The position numbers were made by a program, and so were the translations under genes. From NCBI RefSeq assembly GCF_020360975.1, contig NW_025408671.1, positions 2,480,001 to 2,544,000 of the forward strand: a stretch of 64,000 bases of DNA, written 5' to 3'. Below are positions 1-10,953 of the stretch, piece after piece (position 1 is the first letter of the stretch; every line of letters begins with the position of its first letter). The notes beneath the pieces are model-generated. The model saw nothing but the letters and a program-made list of their open reading frames with translations, did no database searches and was not told the origin of the DNA. Source of the DNA: Hirsutella rhossiliensis. Taxonomy: Eukaryota; Ascomycota; Sordariomycetes; Hypocreales; Ophiocordycipitaceae.

Positions 1-868
1 CGCGACGGGCTGGAGTTGTTGGCCGACGGCATTTGCAGTGCCTCGTATGTATGGAAGGCCATCCGGTGGCAAATGCAGGTAGGTGGCCGGGGGGGTTCAC
101 GTCAGCCCCTTGCTGCTGCATCACGCTCCCTGGAGCAGTGGGAAGGTGATACCTATCTGGGGTGCTCCTACGGATATCTGGGGTGCTGTCGCCAACAGCC
201 GACAGGGGGCCCAGAGAGTCATAAACACACGCCATGAGATACTTATCTATCCATATTGTATGTACATTGATAATGCGCCGCTGCTCGCGGAGAAGAGCAG
301 GGGCAAGTAAAGTACCGAGCAAGGGGCATAGCCAATGAAGACACAGCACAATAAAACAGTTCTCCTTTACAGTATAAGATATCCGTAGAAGTCTCCATAC
401 TGTAATCCCCGGCTGGTGTTCCGTTCAGTACGTCACATGCCTTGCTCGTCTCACAGCTGCGTCCTTTGTTGCTGCAACGCGCACCGAAGGGGCCTCCGTT
501 GTCTGCGTGCACGAGGCTGCCCGGCTTTGAAGCCTTGACAAGCGGAACAGTTGGAGCTGTTCCCTCAATCGACGTGATTTATGCTAGGAAGACGTAAATG
601 TGTCGCCGCCTCGAAACTTGGGTGTCGCGAGCTGCTGTCTTCGCCATCTAAATAAGAGTATACGGATCCTAAGCTAACTAGGTAGATACATAGGTAGGTA
701 CCTAAGTTATCTTAGATACATGTTTAGCTATATAGGCAGTCATCAGACGCACCCTCATCCCCTAGATACTAACTACCGACTACCTAGAGTACCTTCCATC
801 ACAACCTACCTAGGTAGGTAGGTACCTGCCTTATCTAAGGTACCTCGATACCTTAAGTACGTCCCTAC
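1..868. other. gene-free left edge with TAGGTA/TACCTA repeats
   Basis: No open frame here looks like a conserved protein. From about 670 to 870 the DNA is dominated by copies of TAGGTA and TACCTA, often joined as the palindrome TACCTAGGTA, next to the 3' end of the methyltransferase gene. The same words recur near 33.6 kb, 34.4 kb, 52.8 kb and 61.8 kb, so this is a genome-wide intergenic repeat type and not a local regulatory site. Confidence 0.6.
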
Positions 869-2216
869 CTACCTTCCTAGATTGCCCTCAGTGTCCCCTA
901 CGCTCGCCGCTGTCGGCCTCCACTGCGCCTGAATGATGGCCATGCTCGCCCCCTCGGGCACCGTGATGCCCACAAACTCAAACCTCGCATCCGCCTCGGC
1001 AAACAGGCCCGCCCACGTCTCGGCGTCGCGCTCCCTCGCGTTGTTGAAGGCCTTCATGGAAATGTCCATCAGCCGCAGCGACCGCTCCGCCGCGATGCCC
1101 AGCTGGCCCGGCTCGGGCATGCAAATGTCGTTGACCACGACCTTGGCCCCCGGCTTCAGCGCGGGCACCAAGGCCCGCAGGATCTTGACGCAGTACTTGT
1201 CGCTCCAGTCGTGCAGGATCCAGCGCAGCAGGTACACGTCGGCATCCCGCACCGGCTGCGGCGCGAGAAAGTCGTGCGCCATGCCGTGGACCCGCGCGCG
1301 CAGCTCGCCGGGCACCTTGTCGTTGAGCCCGACGATGGTCTCGCCCAGGTCCTGCACCACGATGCGCTCCAGCGACGGGTACTTGGCCGCCAGCGCCACG
1401 GCCGCCTGTCCGTGCGAGCCGCCGACGTCGACGACGGTGCGCGCGCCGCTGAAGTCGAAGCCCTGCAGCAGGTGCTCGACGCTGTAGCTCGCGTGCCGGT
1501 GTGAGTACGTCATGGCGTCGATGAAGCGCTGCTGCCGCGCCGCGTCCCGCCAGATCGCGTCAAACGGGTTCTCGTCGCGCCTCGTACCGTGGCCGAGCGC
1601 GTAGCCCGCGGGACTCGCCGGGCTCCTCGCTGCCGGGCCAGCGCTGCGTCGCGTCGACGGTGCGCGCCAGCGCCGGCCAGAACTCGTCGGCGATGTTGGT
1701 CACCCACGCTTCGACCATGGCGGCGCTGTGCCCGTTGCTGTCGTCGTCGACGAGCACCCGCGACGCCGCCGTGTGCTCCACGCTGCCCTTGCGCCGCTCG
1801 TGGAAGACGTGTCGGGTCATGGCGGAGCGGAGGAAGCGCGTGACATCGCGCACGTCGAGGCCCGCCGCCTGCGCAACAGCATCAAAGGTCGTCGCGCCTT
1901 CGAGGGGCACATGCCGCACGAGCTTGTGGCGGAAGATGTACTGCAGGCTCAGCATGAGGTAATGGTCGCCGGGGCAGTCAACGACGAGGGCGAGCGGGCC
2001 GAGGAGCAGGTGGTGCAGCTCGTCAGTGGCCTCGAGAGCCGCGTCCCGTGCCGCCTGCACGCTCGCGGGCAACGGCTGACCCTGCTTGAGCCCATCGCCG
2101 GCCCCGAACGAGGGCTCGGGGAGGCCCTGGGCCGAGAAGAAGGCGAGATACTCGCTGGTGTTGCTCTGGATCTGAGCCAGGAGCTGCGCCACGGGCTTGA
2201 CACCGTGGTTCGCCAT
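869..2216 (-). pseudogene. O-methyltransferase with a one-base frameshift
   Basis: This is a class I SAM-dependent O-methyltransferase of the fungal secondary-metabolite type, which methylates hydroxyl groups of small molecules. The start is taken at 2216 (MANHGVKPVAQLL, with a CAATGG context). The N-terminal half is the dimerisation/winged-helix region. The C-terminal half carries the SAM motif VVDVGGSHG and the catalytic-base motif LLRWILHDWSD, and the stop is at 869. The halves lie in different frames: the first reads through WPGSEEPGES and would run off to a stop at 1560, while the second is open from about 1620. The protein becomes continuous (EEPGES then PAGYALGHG) if one base is missing around 1609-1614. 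No GT-AG intron fits. It is either a pseudogene or a sequencing error. It is head to head with the MFS gene. Confidence 0.8.
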
Positions 2217-2794
2217 TGCAATGAGATTATTGGGTCTGGGCTTGGATTGGTTGTAAGCAGCGGCAGACCAAGCAAGACAGTACCGGTGTGCTCTTCTGAT
2301 GCTCTTCTTATGGACCGTCTTTGGCTTACTTTCCAGATCGGCTTGCCCCCTCGAGCCGCAAGAGCGAGTGTCGTCGCTCCCCCGGGCTGCCGACGGCAAT
2401 GCGATGTCGTTGGTCGCATGAAGTTCTGACTGCGTCGAGCACGGCGCCGCCCGCCTGCATGGTCCATCGCCTTTCCGCTCTGCTGTGCTACATGCAACAG
2501 GATGCCGCCTCCGCACCAACCCACAATCCCGGCTGTTACAGCGTGGTGGTCGCACTGCGCACCCAGCGTGTCCTGCGGTTGGCCACGGGCACGAGAACCT
2601 GCGTCCGTCCACTCAACCGTCATCTGCCCGTCTTGTTGCCTGTTGCAGGCCATGAAGGTGTCTACTCAGGTTCATGGCCAACTCTTCAACTACGGCCGGC
2701 TGCTGCTGGCCTGGCCTCTGCAGTCCTCTCTCGCGCTTCACCTCCCCTATCCCGCACGACGTCCGCGCATCGACGACACTCGCGAGCCATCACC
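2217..2794. promoter_or_regulatory. shared promoter region between O-methyltransferase and MFS genes
   Basis: The 578 bp between the two divergent start codons must hold both promoters, an arrangement common for co-regulated metabolite-cluster genes. I see no single strong operator, and the open frames in it are shadows. The assignment rests on position only. Confidence 0.4.
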
Positions 2795-4481
2795 ATGTCT
2801 ACGCCAGCCCATGACACGTCGGCACACCTCGCCGGGTGGCGGCTCTACGTTATCATCGCGTGCCTCTACTTGGCGCCTTCCTCATCGCCCTCGACACAAA
2901 CATCATCAACGTCGCCCTGCCGCGTATCTCGTCCGACTTTGCCGCCCTGCAGGATGTGGCCTGGTACGGCACCGCGTACCTGCTCTTCATCACGGCGCTG
3001 CAGCCCGTGTACGGCTCCGTGTACAAGTACTTCTCCACGGATGTCGTGTACCGGCTGTCGATACTCATCTTTGAGGGTGAGCGTCCCTGGACCCACCGTG
3101 TCCCTTGGTGAGGGCGGAGAGCTTACCGTGTTAGTCGGCTCCATCATCTGCGCCGCCGCCGTAAATTCGCCCATGTTCATCGTCGGCCAAGCCGTCGCGG
3201 GCTTCGGGGCCGCGGGCGTCCTGCAGGGCGCGCTGAGCATCATCAGCCAGGTCGTGCCGCTGGAGAAGCGCCCGCTGTACATGGGCATTGTCATCAGCGT
3301 CTTTGTCGTCACCGTCACCATCGGCCCGGTCCTGGGCGGGGTCTTTGTGCAGCACAGCACCTGGCGCTGGTGCTTCTGGATGTAAGTCCAATGCCGTCAC
3401 GCGTGGCCATGACTGACTGGCCGACCTGGGGCTTAGCAACGTCCCTATCGGCGCAGTCGTCCTCGCGGGGCTCACCATCTTCCTCAAGGTCCGTGGCGCG
3501 ACCAACAAGGACCGCGCGCTGCCCTTCAAGGCCAAGGTCAGCAACATGGACCCTCTTGGCTGCGACGTCTTCATCGGCGCCATATGCTGCCTCCTGCTCG
3601 CGCTCCAGTGGGGCGGCCAGCAGAAAGCTTGGAGTTCGGCAGACGTCATCGGGTGCCTAGTAGGGGGCTTCCTCATCGCCGCCTTGTTTGCCTACTGGCA
3701 GTGGAGGCGAGGGGATGTGGCCCTGATACCTCTCCGGGTGCTGAAGAAGCGGTCGATTTGGACCGGCGCCGTGGTGCTGTTCTTCTTCGGAGCTCAGACA
3801 TACGTGGTGAGTGGCATGGTCAAGCAGTTTGGCAGCTACGTCCCGTACATGGTCGTCGGCGAGCTCATCGCCATCGGCGGGCAGGCCATGCTGACGCTGA
3901 TCCAGCCGGACAGCAGGACGCTCTACTGGGCCGCCGGGCTCGTCGTGGCGGGCCTCGGCACGGCCATGGCCATGCAACTGCCCTACACGGCCGTCGCCAT
4001 CGTGCTCGCGGACGACGACATCCCCGTGGGCAACGCCATCGCCGTGCTCTTCTACCAGCTCGGCGGCGCCGTGTCCATATCCATGGGCCAGACCATTATC
4101 ATCACGACGCTGCTGGACCTCGTGGCAAGGCGGCTGCCGGGCCTGTCGCCGCAGATGGTCATCACGGCGGGCGCGGCCAACATGCCCGCGCTGGGCCCCA
4201 CGCCGGAGGCGCTGGAGGTGCTGCGCGAGATCTGGAACACGGCAATTGCGAGGACCATGATACTGGCTACGGTGCTGCTGGGCGCGACGGTGCCGTTCAC
4301 GCTGGGCATGGAGTGGCTCAATGCGGTCAGGGTGGCCAAACAGAGGAAGGCGGCCGAGGCGGACCGGGACAGGGGCATGAGGCCGGGGCAGGAGTGTACG
4401 GACGGCAGCGCTCCACAGACCGTCGTGGACATCGAGGGGAGCAAGGAGCCCCTCAACCTGGCTGTAGAAGAACGTGTGTAG
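2795..4481 (+). pseudogene. MFS drug/metabolite exporter, frameshifted and internally shortened
   Basis: This is a 14-helix major facilitator (DHA2-type, like fungal toxin and metabolite efflux pumps) of the plasma membrane. Exons are 2795-3076, 3135-3381 and 3437-4481, with clean GT-AG introns of 58 and 55 bp. Family marks are ALDTNIINVALPRISSDF in helix 1 and the antiporter motif TIGPVLGGVF followed by WRWCFWINVPIG. Two lesions are visible. The start frame (MSTPAHDTS to ACLYL) and the helix-1 frame (LGAFLIALD) differ by one base near 2872. In exon 3, TYVVS joins directly to GMVKQFGSYVPYMV, so a stretch of roughly 35-40 residues that the family usually has (about one helix and a loop) is missing in frame near 3808-3816. 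Transport is unlikely if the sequence is correct. Confidence 0.8.
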
Positions 4482-5060
4482 ACAGCCAAGATGTGGAATG
4501 ACTAGGGGTCCAAGACAGACAGCACATGATGGCAAGTGCCACAGCCGAAGGGGTTGGTTCGCAGCTCATCGACAACACCGTCCCATGCACACGCTTCCGG
4601 ATGTCGCGCAAGCCCACGGGGGTCTTGATGCATCGCCGGCGGGCGGCGGCCGTGTTGCTGACCAACACCCGGCTGTCGAGGGACAGGCCTGGGATGGGTT
4701 GCAGCGCAAAGGGGCTTGAAAGGGCGCTGCCCACTGGCTGTGGCCAAGCAGAAGCCGACCTCGGGCTCGTTGGAGGCTCGTTGGGGGCCGGGATGCCCTC
4801 CCATCCTCCGCGTAACGTGGCCAGCATCTTCACCACTCGACATCGGTTGGGTCGAAGCCTCGATAACGACTTGGGTCCCGAGGATCTCCGCTTCGCCTGG
4901 ACCGCCAAGACTGTGTGCCCCCCTCTCTCGACCTGCTGCGCTCTGCCCACTCAAAGAACGAGGATGAGCTGCGAGACTTCGCCTTTCCACTCTCCGTTCT
5001 TCGTTGCCCAATGTTGAGGCCTGTTGGTCAAGGAACGACGCACACCTGGCCATCGCCGAC
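4482..5060. other. intergenic, no gene seen
   Basis: This is the spacer between the MFS stop and the rhodopsin-like pseudogene. Its open frames lack recognisable motifs and overlap on both strands, as expected in GC-rich non-coding DNA. Confidence 0.5.
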
Positions 5061-6362
5061 ATGTCTGCCGCGCCTCAGTTTCCCGATGAGGGCCAGCTGG
5101 CCACGCCCGCCGACCAGCGTATGAGCAGAACCACGTTCCTGGTAAGCCGTGCCCCAGGATGAGCAGAAGACGCGACTGACGACGCAGGCCGTCGCCTGGG
5201 CCACGACGGGCCTTTCGCTCGTCTTCGTCCTGTTCCGCTTCGCCATCCGCATTCGCTCCTTCAAGACGCTCCACGCAGACGACGCCCTCGTCACGGCCGC
5301 GTGGCTCATGCTCCTCGTCTCGTCTATCCTCTAGCAGACGAAGTCGTCGCTGCTGTATTGGCAGTTCGACGTTAGCTCCGGACGCGCGCCCGCGACGCCC
5401 GAGTTTGTCGCCGAGTGGGCCGTTTTCATGCCGCTTATTGTGGTGTGGAACGTGCTCTTCTATTCGTGCCTCTGGGCTGTGAAGCTCTTGTTTCTGATCT
5501 TCTTTCGCCGCCTGCTAGGCCCTAAGACAACGCGCGAGGGCTAGGTTGGGTGGTGGGTGATTTGTGCCCTCGTCGTCGCCGGATTGGTCGCCTGCGTGGC
5601 CGACATCGACTATAAGTGCAGCGTCAACGACGTTATCCATATCCTCAGTGAGCCCCCGCAGATGCGTAGATGGTGGCCGGCGGGCGCGTGTATCTGACTT
5701 GCGAGAAGCCCAATGCACCCGAAGCCATCACATCTACTACCAGAACCGCACCTTTTACGCCAACCTGGCGGCCGACTTGGCCACGGACCTGCTCGTTATG
5801 TCGATCCCGCTTTAGATTCTCTGGAACGTGCAGATGCCGTGGAAAAAGAAGCTGCTCCTCGCCGGCATCTTCTCCGTCACCGTCTTCATTATAGTGGTAG
5901 CCGTGATCCGCGTCATCCTGGTTAAGGGGTCGACGGACCAGATGCAGAACCCTAGTATAGACTGGCTGTATATGTGGTCCAACGTCGAGATGGGAGTCGG
6001 TATGTCTGTCCGGTCTCTCACCCGTTGACGTCACGGCTAACAGGAGACCAGCCATCATCGTAGCCTGCCTCGCGTCCTTTCGCCAGCTCTTCATCTTCAA
6101 AAAGAAGCACCCACCTGCTGGCGAGAGGAGCTACGCAGGCTCTTAGACCAAGAGGTTTGCCGGCTCCCGCGTAGGCCTCCTCCGGCTCTCTTCCAAGAAG
6201 AGCACCAAGTCGCAGGATGACCTGGCCGAGGCAAAGAGGTTCTACTCGTCGGACCCGGCGTCGCGGAACCACTCTGAGCCGCTTGGCTCGGCCCGTGTAG
6301 CCCATACCGTCGAGACATCTAGTCACGAACGGGCCCCGGGTAAGCATGAGAAGAGGGGCTGA
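5061..6362 (+). pseudogene. PTH11/rhodopsin-domain membrane protein inactivated by four TAG codons
   Basis: This is a seven-helix fungal membrane protein of the rhodopsin-domain/PTH11-like group (putative receptor). The start is at 5061 (MSAAPQFPDEGQL), with probable introns at 5142-5187, about 5648-5710 and about 6001-6053. Recognisable segments are AVAWATTGLSLVFVLFRFAI, KSSLLYWQFDV, AVKLLFLIFFRRLLGP, NVQMPWKKKLLLAGIF and IIVACLASFRQLF, then a polar tail. In-frame TAG codons occur at 5332, 5542, 5813 and 6144, while the reading frame on both sides of each stays intact. Each is explained by CAG or TGG changed to TAG, which is a CpA-to-TpA change on one strand. That points to RIP-type mutation and not indel decay. 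There are no frameshifts in the parts I followed. Introns 2 and 3 are approximate. Confidence 0.75.
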
Positions 6363-7020
6363 CGGGAGTTCGTCTAGCACTATGCGTCGACGAGCTGCTC
6401 GTCCAGTCTCCCGATGTGGATTGGAACGTAGAAATAGCAAGATAGCCAGAGGTTGTTACAAAGACGTTGATTCGCTAGACTGAACGACTTCGGCCGGTTC
6501 AATCCAGGTTTCCTCGCGCGCGGGCGTGCCGGATGCATGCGTTTGGACCGAGACAGCTCCGAGACGGGCTGGCGACGGCCCGGATGCCTTGTACGCTTCG
6601 GCTCCTGCGTGCTTTTCGTGTCCATGTCCGCGGCCAGCCAACAGGCGGCTCAGCGCAACTCCTGCCTGATCTACATGCGGGATGGGGCCGGAACGCTGTA
6701 ACAACGTGTCTCATCCTGCCAGGTGCTACATGACGTTATGCCCCAGACAAAGACAGGACGAGAATCGTAAGCCGAGTCGGGGCGGAGGCGAGCATGAGCT
6801 GCGGCAGGCCGCCAACCGCAACATCAAATACCGATGTCACAGTCGGCAGCTTCCAGACAGGGCAATGCTTGAAAGCGTGCTGATGCTTGCGCCAGGGCGT
6901 CACTGCGTACGGGGAGCCTGATCTAAACGGCGCACCGTTAGTTACGGCAGGGGAGTCTTTAAATGTTGAGAGGGACGTGTAATAATTCCTGGACGCCCGA
7001 GAGGTCTCGTCCTCGACTCC
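6363..7020. other. intergenic upstream of P450
   Basis: No gene seen. It contains the presumed promoter of the P450 gene at 7021. Confidence 0.5.
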
Positions 7021-8948
7021 ATGTCTCACTGGCCGCCTGCCACCATGGATTCTGCTCTGGCTCAAGGTCAAGGGCCATCGACGAGCAAGCCTCATCTGGG
7101 TTTGGTTGATTGGCGCTGGCCCGGATACTCTCTGTTCTTTTTACTTCTGCTCTTGGCATGCTACTCGTTGAAACGCCGAAAGAAGCGGCCTGACCATGGC
7201 GATACCGTCCCCTACACGCTTCCCTTTCTAAGAAGCGCCATCCCCTTTGTCTTCGACGGACTTCTGTTCCTCCAGAACGCAACGTGAGGGCTTCCCAAGC
7301 ACAGATGGTGTCTTGTTGGACTTACCAGCCTTTTTGCAGACGACAATTCCCATATGCCTCGACCCTCCGCGTCGCCATTCTTCGCGACGAAGCTTACCTT
7401 GTCCAAGGGCCCAAGAACGTGGCCGAGATCTTCCACAGCACCCACCTCGGCGTCACACGGGCGTACAGCCTGGTGCTGAAGCAATGTTTTGGAATGGACC
7501 AGAAAGCCGTGGCCGCGTACCTGGCCGACAGCTCGGGCTCGAGGCACAAGCCCATTCCCGGGAGCAGCCCGCGGCCCCGGGAGCGAATCAGCTTCATGAC
7601 GCACGAGAATCTGGTCTCAGGCCTGCTGCAGAATGGCCTCGGGCCGACGACAGAGCGCTTCAGGACGCATCTGACGACGTCGCTGCAAGCGTCCGTCACC
7701 GGCCAAGCCTGGACTGAAGGGCCGGACCTGGCACGGTTCTTTGAGCACCACCACGGCTCGGCCTTGATACGGGCGGTTTTCGGCGGCGAGATCCTCCATC
7801 AGAATCCAGACTTTGTTCGGGACCTGTGGCAGTACGACAAAGGGGTCATGAGTCTGGCCAGGAGGCTTCCGTGGTTCTGCATCCCGAAGACATATCGACT
7901 CAGGGAGAAGCTGCTCGCGGCGGTTAGGCGATGGCACTCTGACGCCCCAACCGGGACAACCGCTGCAGAGGCCGCTGGAGAGCCTCACCGTGACCCCGGG
8001 TGGGCTACCGGAATGATGAGAGAGAGGTACACGACCCTACTGGGCGCCAACGGCCAGGACGAGGCATCCGTTGCCTCTACGGACCTCGCATTCATCTGGG
8101 CGTACGTTGAAGTTTTGAACACACCCTCATAGCCTCGCCTGTCTCTCCGGGTGCAGGTAAATGACCAGTCAAGCTACAGATCCGTGACAAACGTCATCCC
8201 ATCGTCCATGACGCTCGCTCTGCACGTCTTTCGCTCCCCGAAGCTCGTCTCCTCCTTGCGCAGCTCGCTCTCTCGCCTACAATCGCCCACGGCCGTCCAG
8301 GACCTCGAGACAGTTCCGCTGCTTCTCTCCATCTACGCCGAGACATTGAGGTCCACGGTCCAGATCCACATTCCGCGAAGCGCCCCGTTCAACGAGCTCC
8401 ACGTGGGCGGCGTGACCATTCCCAGGAACAAGCTGATCCTGGTCAACACTCGGCTTTCGCACATGGACGAACGGGTCTGGAACACCAAGGACGGCACGCG
8501 GCCCCTGGAGCAGTTCTGGGCTCAAAGGTTCCTCGTCGATCCGAGCGATGAGTCGAGTGGCCCGACGAGGAAGAGGCCGGCCTCTGCGGGCCCAGGGGAC
8601 AAGGCTCACGGTCATGTCTATTTCTCCACCGACGGTCTCGAAGGGGCTTGGATCCCGTACGGAGGTAGGCTCGATTTCCCGTTCCCTGCCCGTCTCGCTT
8701 CTTGGGTGAGAAAGCCCGGCGCTGATTGCAGTACGAATGTGGCAGGTGGCCAGCACGCGTGCCCCGGGCGTGTCCTTGCCAAGCGCATCATGCTCCTCTC
8801 CACGGCTCTCCTTGTCAGCACGTTCGACGTCGAGATCCTCGCCGACGAGGCGGCGCTAGCCTTTGACAGCGCACGGTTTGGATTCGGCGTCAGCAAGCCC
8901 TGCCGTCCGATACGGTTCAGGGTCCGGCGTAGGATGCAAGCGCTGTGA
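7021..8948 (+). CDS. cytochrome P450 monooxygenase
   Basis: This is a membrane-anchored heme monooxygenase of about 570 residues. I assign exons 7021-7283, 7340-8101, 8180-8664 and 8746-8948. The second intron ends at the CTACAG at 8174-8179; the nearer AG at 8156 would put a stop in frame. An N-terminal anchor (YSLFFLLLLLACYSL) precedes a basic stretch. The I-helix region is unusual (WASVTNVIPSS, no AGxDT), as in CYP7/CYP8-like fungal P450s. The ExxR motif is AETLR. The heme loop is created by the last splice, YGGGQHACPGR, with the thiolate Cys near residue 509. A second ATG at 7045 has a better context (CACCATGG) and may be the true start. The substrate is unknown, and the neighbours suggest secondary metabolism. 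It is the only gene in the left block without a visible lesion. Confidence 0.85.
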
Positions 8949-9862
8949 GCGGGCGTAGGGTACTGTACCTACCACATGTCTGTCACTGTACGGCTGATGC
9001 ATGCGCGATGTGTAAGTGCGTGCATTCGGATCGGGAAACGGCAGCAGAAGGCGGAGTTGGGGGCCGAGGGATGGGGGCCGAGGGATGGGGGCTTTTCCGA
9101 GATGAGTGGCCAAGGGCATCGATGCGGGGGGACAGAGAGACATGACACGAATATCACAGGTAGAGTATTAGGTAATAGAGCAGCGTCTAGGATGTGCCAT
9201 TCCTTTCGTCCACGCCGGGGCGTGCGTGTCCGATTCGTTGCCGGCGTGCATATGGAGTCAGTCAGACAGGGAAGGAAGGCCCTGACTAACGAAACGAGCA
9301 AACAGCAAACGGAAGGTGGGGCGGCGATGACGAGTCACGAGTGCACCTAAAGAGGAAAGGCGCATGGAAAAGGTCAAAGGGGGCTTAGTTCGTCAGGGCC
9401 AACGGCCCGACAGGGAAACGCCCGGAGGCGGTCGGGGGACGCTGGCCTGTTAGTTGTGCGTCTACCGATACCTCGTACTGTAGAGGTGCATCTTCTAGAC
9501 TTGTTTCGTCCGGCTCTCCATGCCGGTAGCCTGGACCTCGATAGCAAAGCGGGTCTTGTGCTGCGTCCTTGCTTCGGTTGCCACGCCAAGGGCTTGAGTT
9601 TGACACGCTGACCGTCCGCCTCTCTGCGCACCCTGCCCTGCCCAGTTCTGTGGGACGTAAGCGGCACTTACATACAGCTAACAGACGTGGCATGATGGCA
9701 TGTGAGTTCCGCCTGGCGTCATGTCCAGCCGCAGTATAGAGCTCCTAATGGCGGCCCCTGGCTTGAGGTGACGTCGGCAAATAGCAACGTTCGGCCTTGT
9801 AGAGGCCGAGTTCATCCTCTAGGAGTGTAGATACAGACAGCGTCTCCGGCACTTCGCTAAAC
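8949..9862. other. intergenic between two P450 loci
   Basis: No supported gene. A short direct duplication of a G-rich word (GGGGGCCGAGGGAT) sits at about 9059-9092. Confidence 0.5.
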
Positions 9863-10953
9863 ATGCTGGCTTTAATCCTCATTGTCCTTGGCGTCGGCTC
9901 CGTCTATGGGGCTGAGAGGAATCCTATGCGGGATCCTGCGGTTAGTCGGGCAATCTGGTACGTCGCCGAGACCTTGTGCCTATTTCGCGTACAAGTAGAC
10001 CCTCTAGATAGCTGGAGACTTACGGCGCTTATAGGGCTATTGACGAGAACTTTGCCCTGCTAGGCCTTGACATATTCCCTAGTCTCCTGGCTCCCAAGGC
10101 CAGCCGCGGACGGAAGCTTTTCTTTAACGCTATGAGTAGGTATTATGCCGCGTGTGGGCATACGACCGCCTCGGCACTTATCCAATCGCGTATGCAGGTC
10201 AACCGCAAGTATGGCGTCTCACAGGAGGATATTGCGCATTTTGACCTGGCAGTTTGTATCGCCCTGCTCGTTAATACCGTCGCCGGTACGGCCTGGGTGC
10301 TCCTATACGTCTACTCCGACGCCTCGCTCCTCGCAAGAGTGCGGAAGGAGATCTACAAGTTCCTAGTAGTAGCGAGGAGAAATGGAGTGCGCCGCGTCAA
10401 TATTCGCAAAGTCGTCGACGATGGCGCGTTCCTGACCTCGCTCGTCCGCGAGGTCCTCCGCGTGCAGAGCACAAACGCCTCCGGGCGCATCGTCCTCGGG
10501 GACACACTGCTGGACAACGAGATGCTGCTGAAGAAGAACGCGTTCCTGCTTATCCCGTCGGCGGAGATGCATAGCAGCGAGTCGGCCTGGGGCCCAACTG
10601 CATCGCAGTTCGATCCGGAGCGCTTCATCGAGAAGGAGGGCCAGTCAGCCCATAGGGCACCAGCAGCTGCGCTTCAGACGTTTGGGAGCGGCGCGAGCGT
10701 GTGTCCCGGTCGCCACTTCGCGGAAAGCGAGATCTTGGCTATATTGGTCATCATGGCGTTGAGGTACGATCTCAGCCCGGTCGGCGGTGGCGAGTGGAGA
10801 ATGCCAAAGACGAGAAGCCATATTACTACAAGTACTCTAACGGCCTTGGACGATGTTCGAGTTGAATGGAGCGAGAGGAAGGAGGGGCGAGGACTTAAGT
10901 GGGAGTTGTATGGAAGTCGGAGAGGGCCGTATAACTTTCGCCTTTGGAGCTAA
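9863..10953 (+). pseudogene. 5'-truncated cytochrome P450
   Basis: From about 10021 to 10953 one frame encodes the C-terminal part of a P450 of the same CYP7/8-like type as the neighbour. It reads RAIDENFALLGLDIFPSLL, an I-helix region (LLVNTVAGTAWVLL), ExxR as REVLR, and the heme loop FGSGASVCPGRHF with its cysteine. The N-terminal 150-200 residues (anchor and substrate-recognition region) are absent. The upstream open frame at 9863-10063 is in another frame, and TAG occurs in the P450 frame at 10009. It may be a broken gene or the unspliced 3' part of one whose 5' exons have decayed. It is not a simple copy of the 7021 gene, since the two differ throughout. Without the N-terminus it should not make a working enzyme. 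Confidence 0.65.

Noticed and set aside
1600..1630. Intron bridging the two O-methyltransferase frames
   Set aside because: The protein is continuous to within a residue across the junction, leaving no room for an intron, and no GT-AG pair fits.
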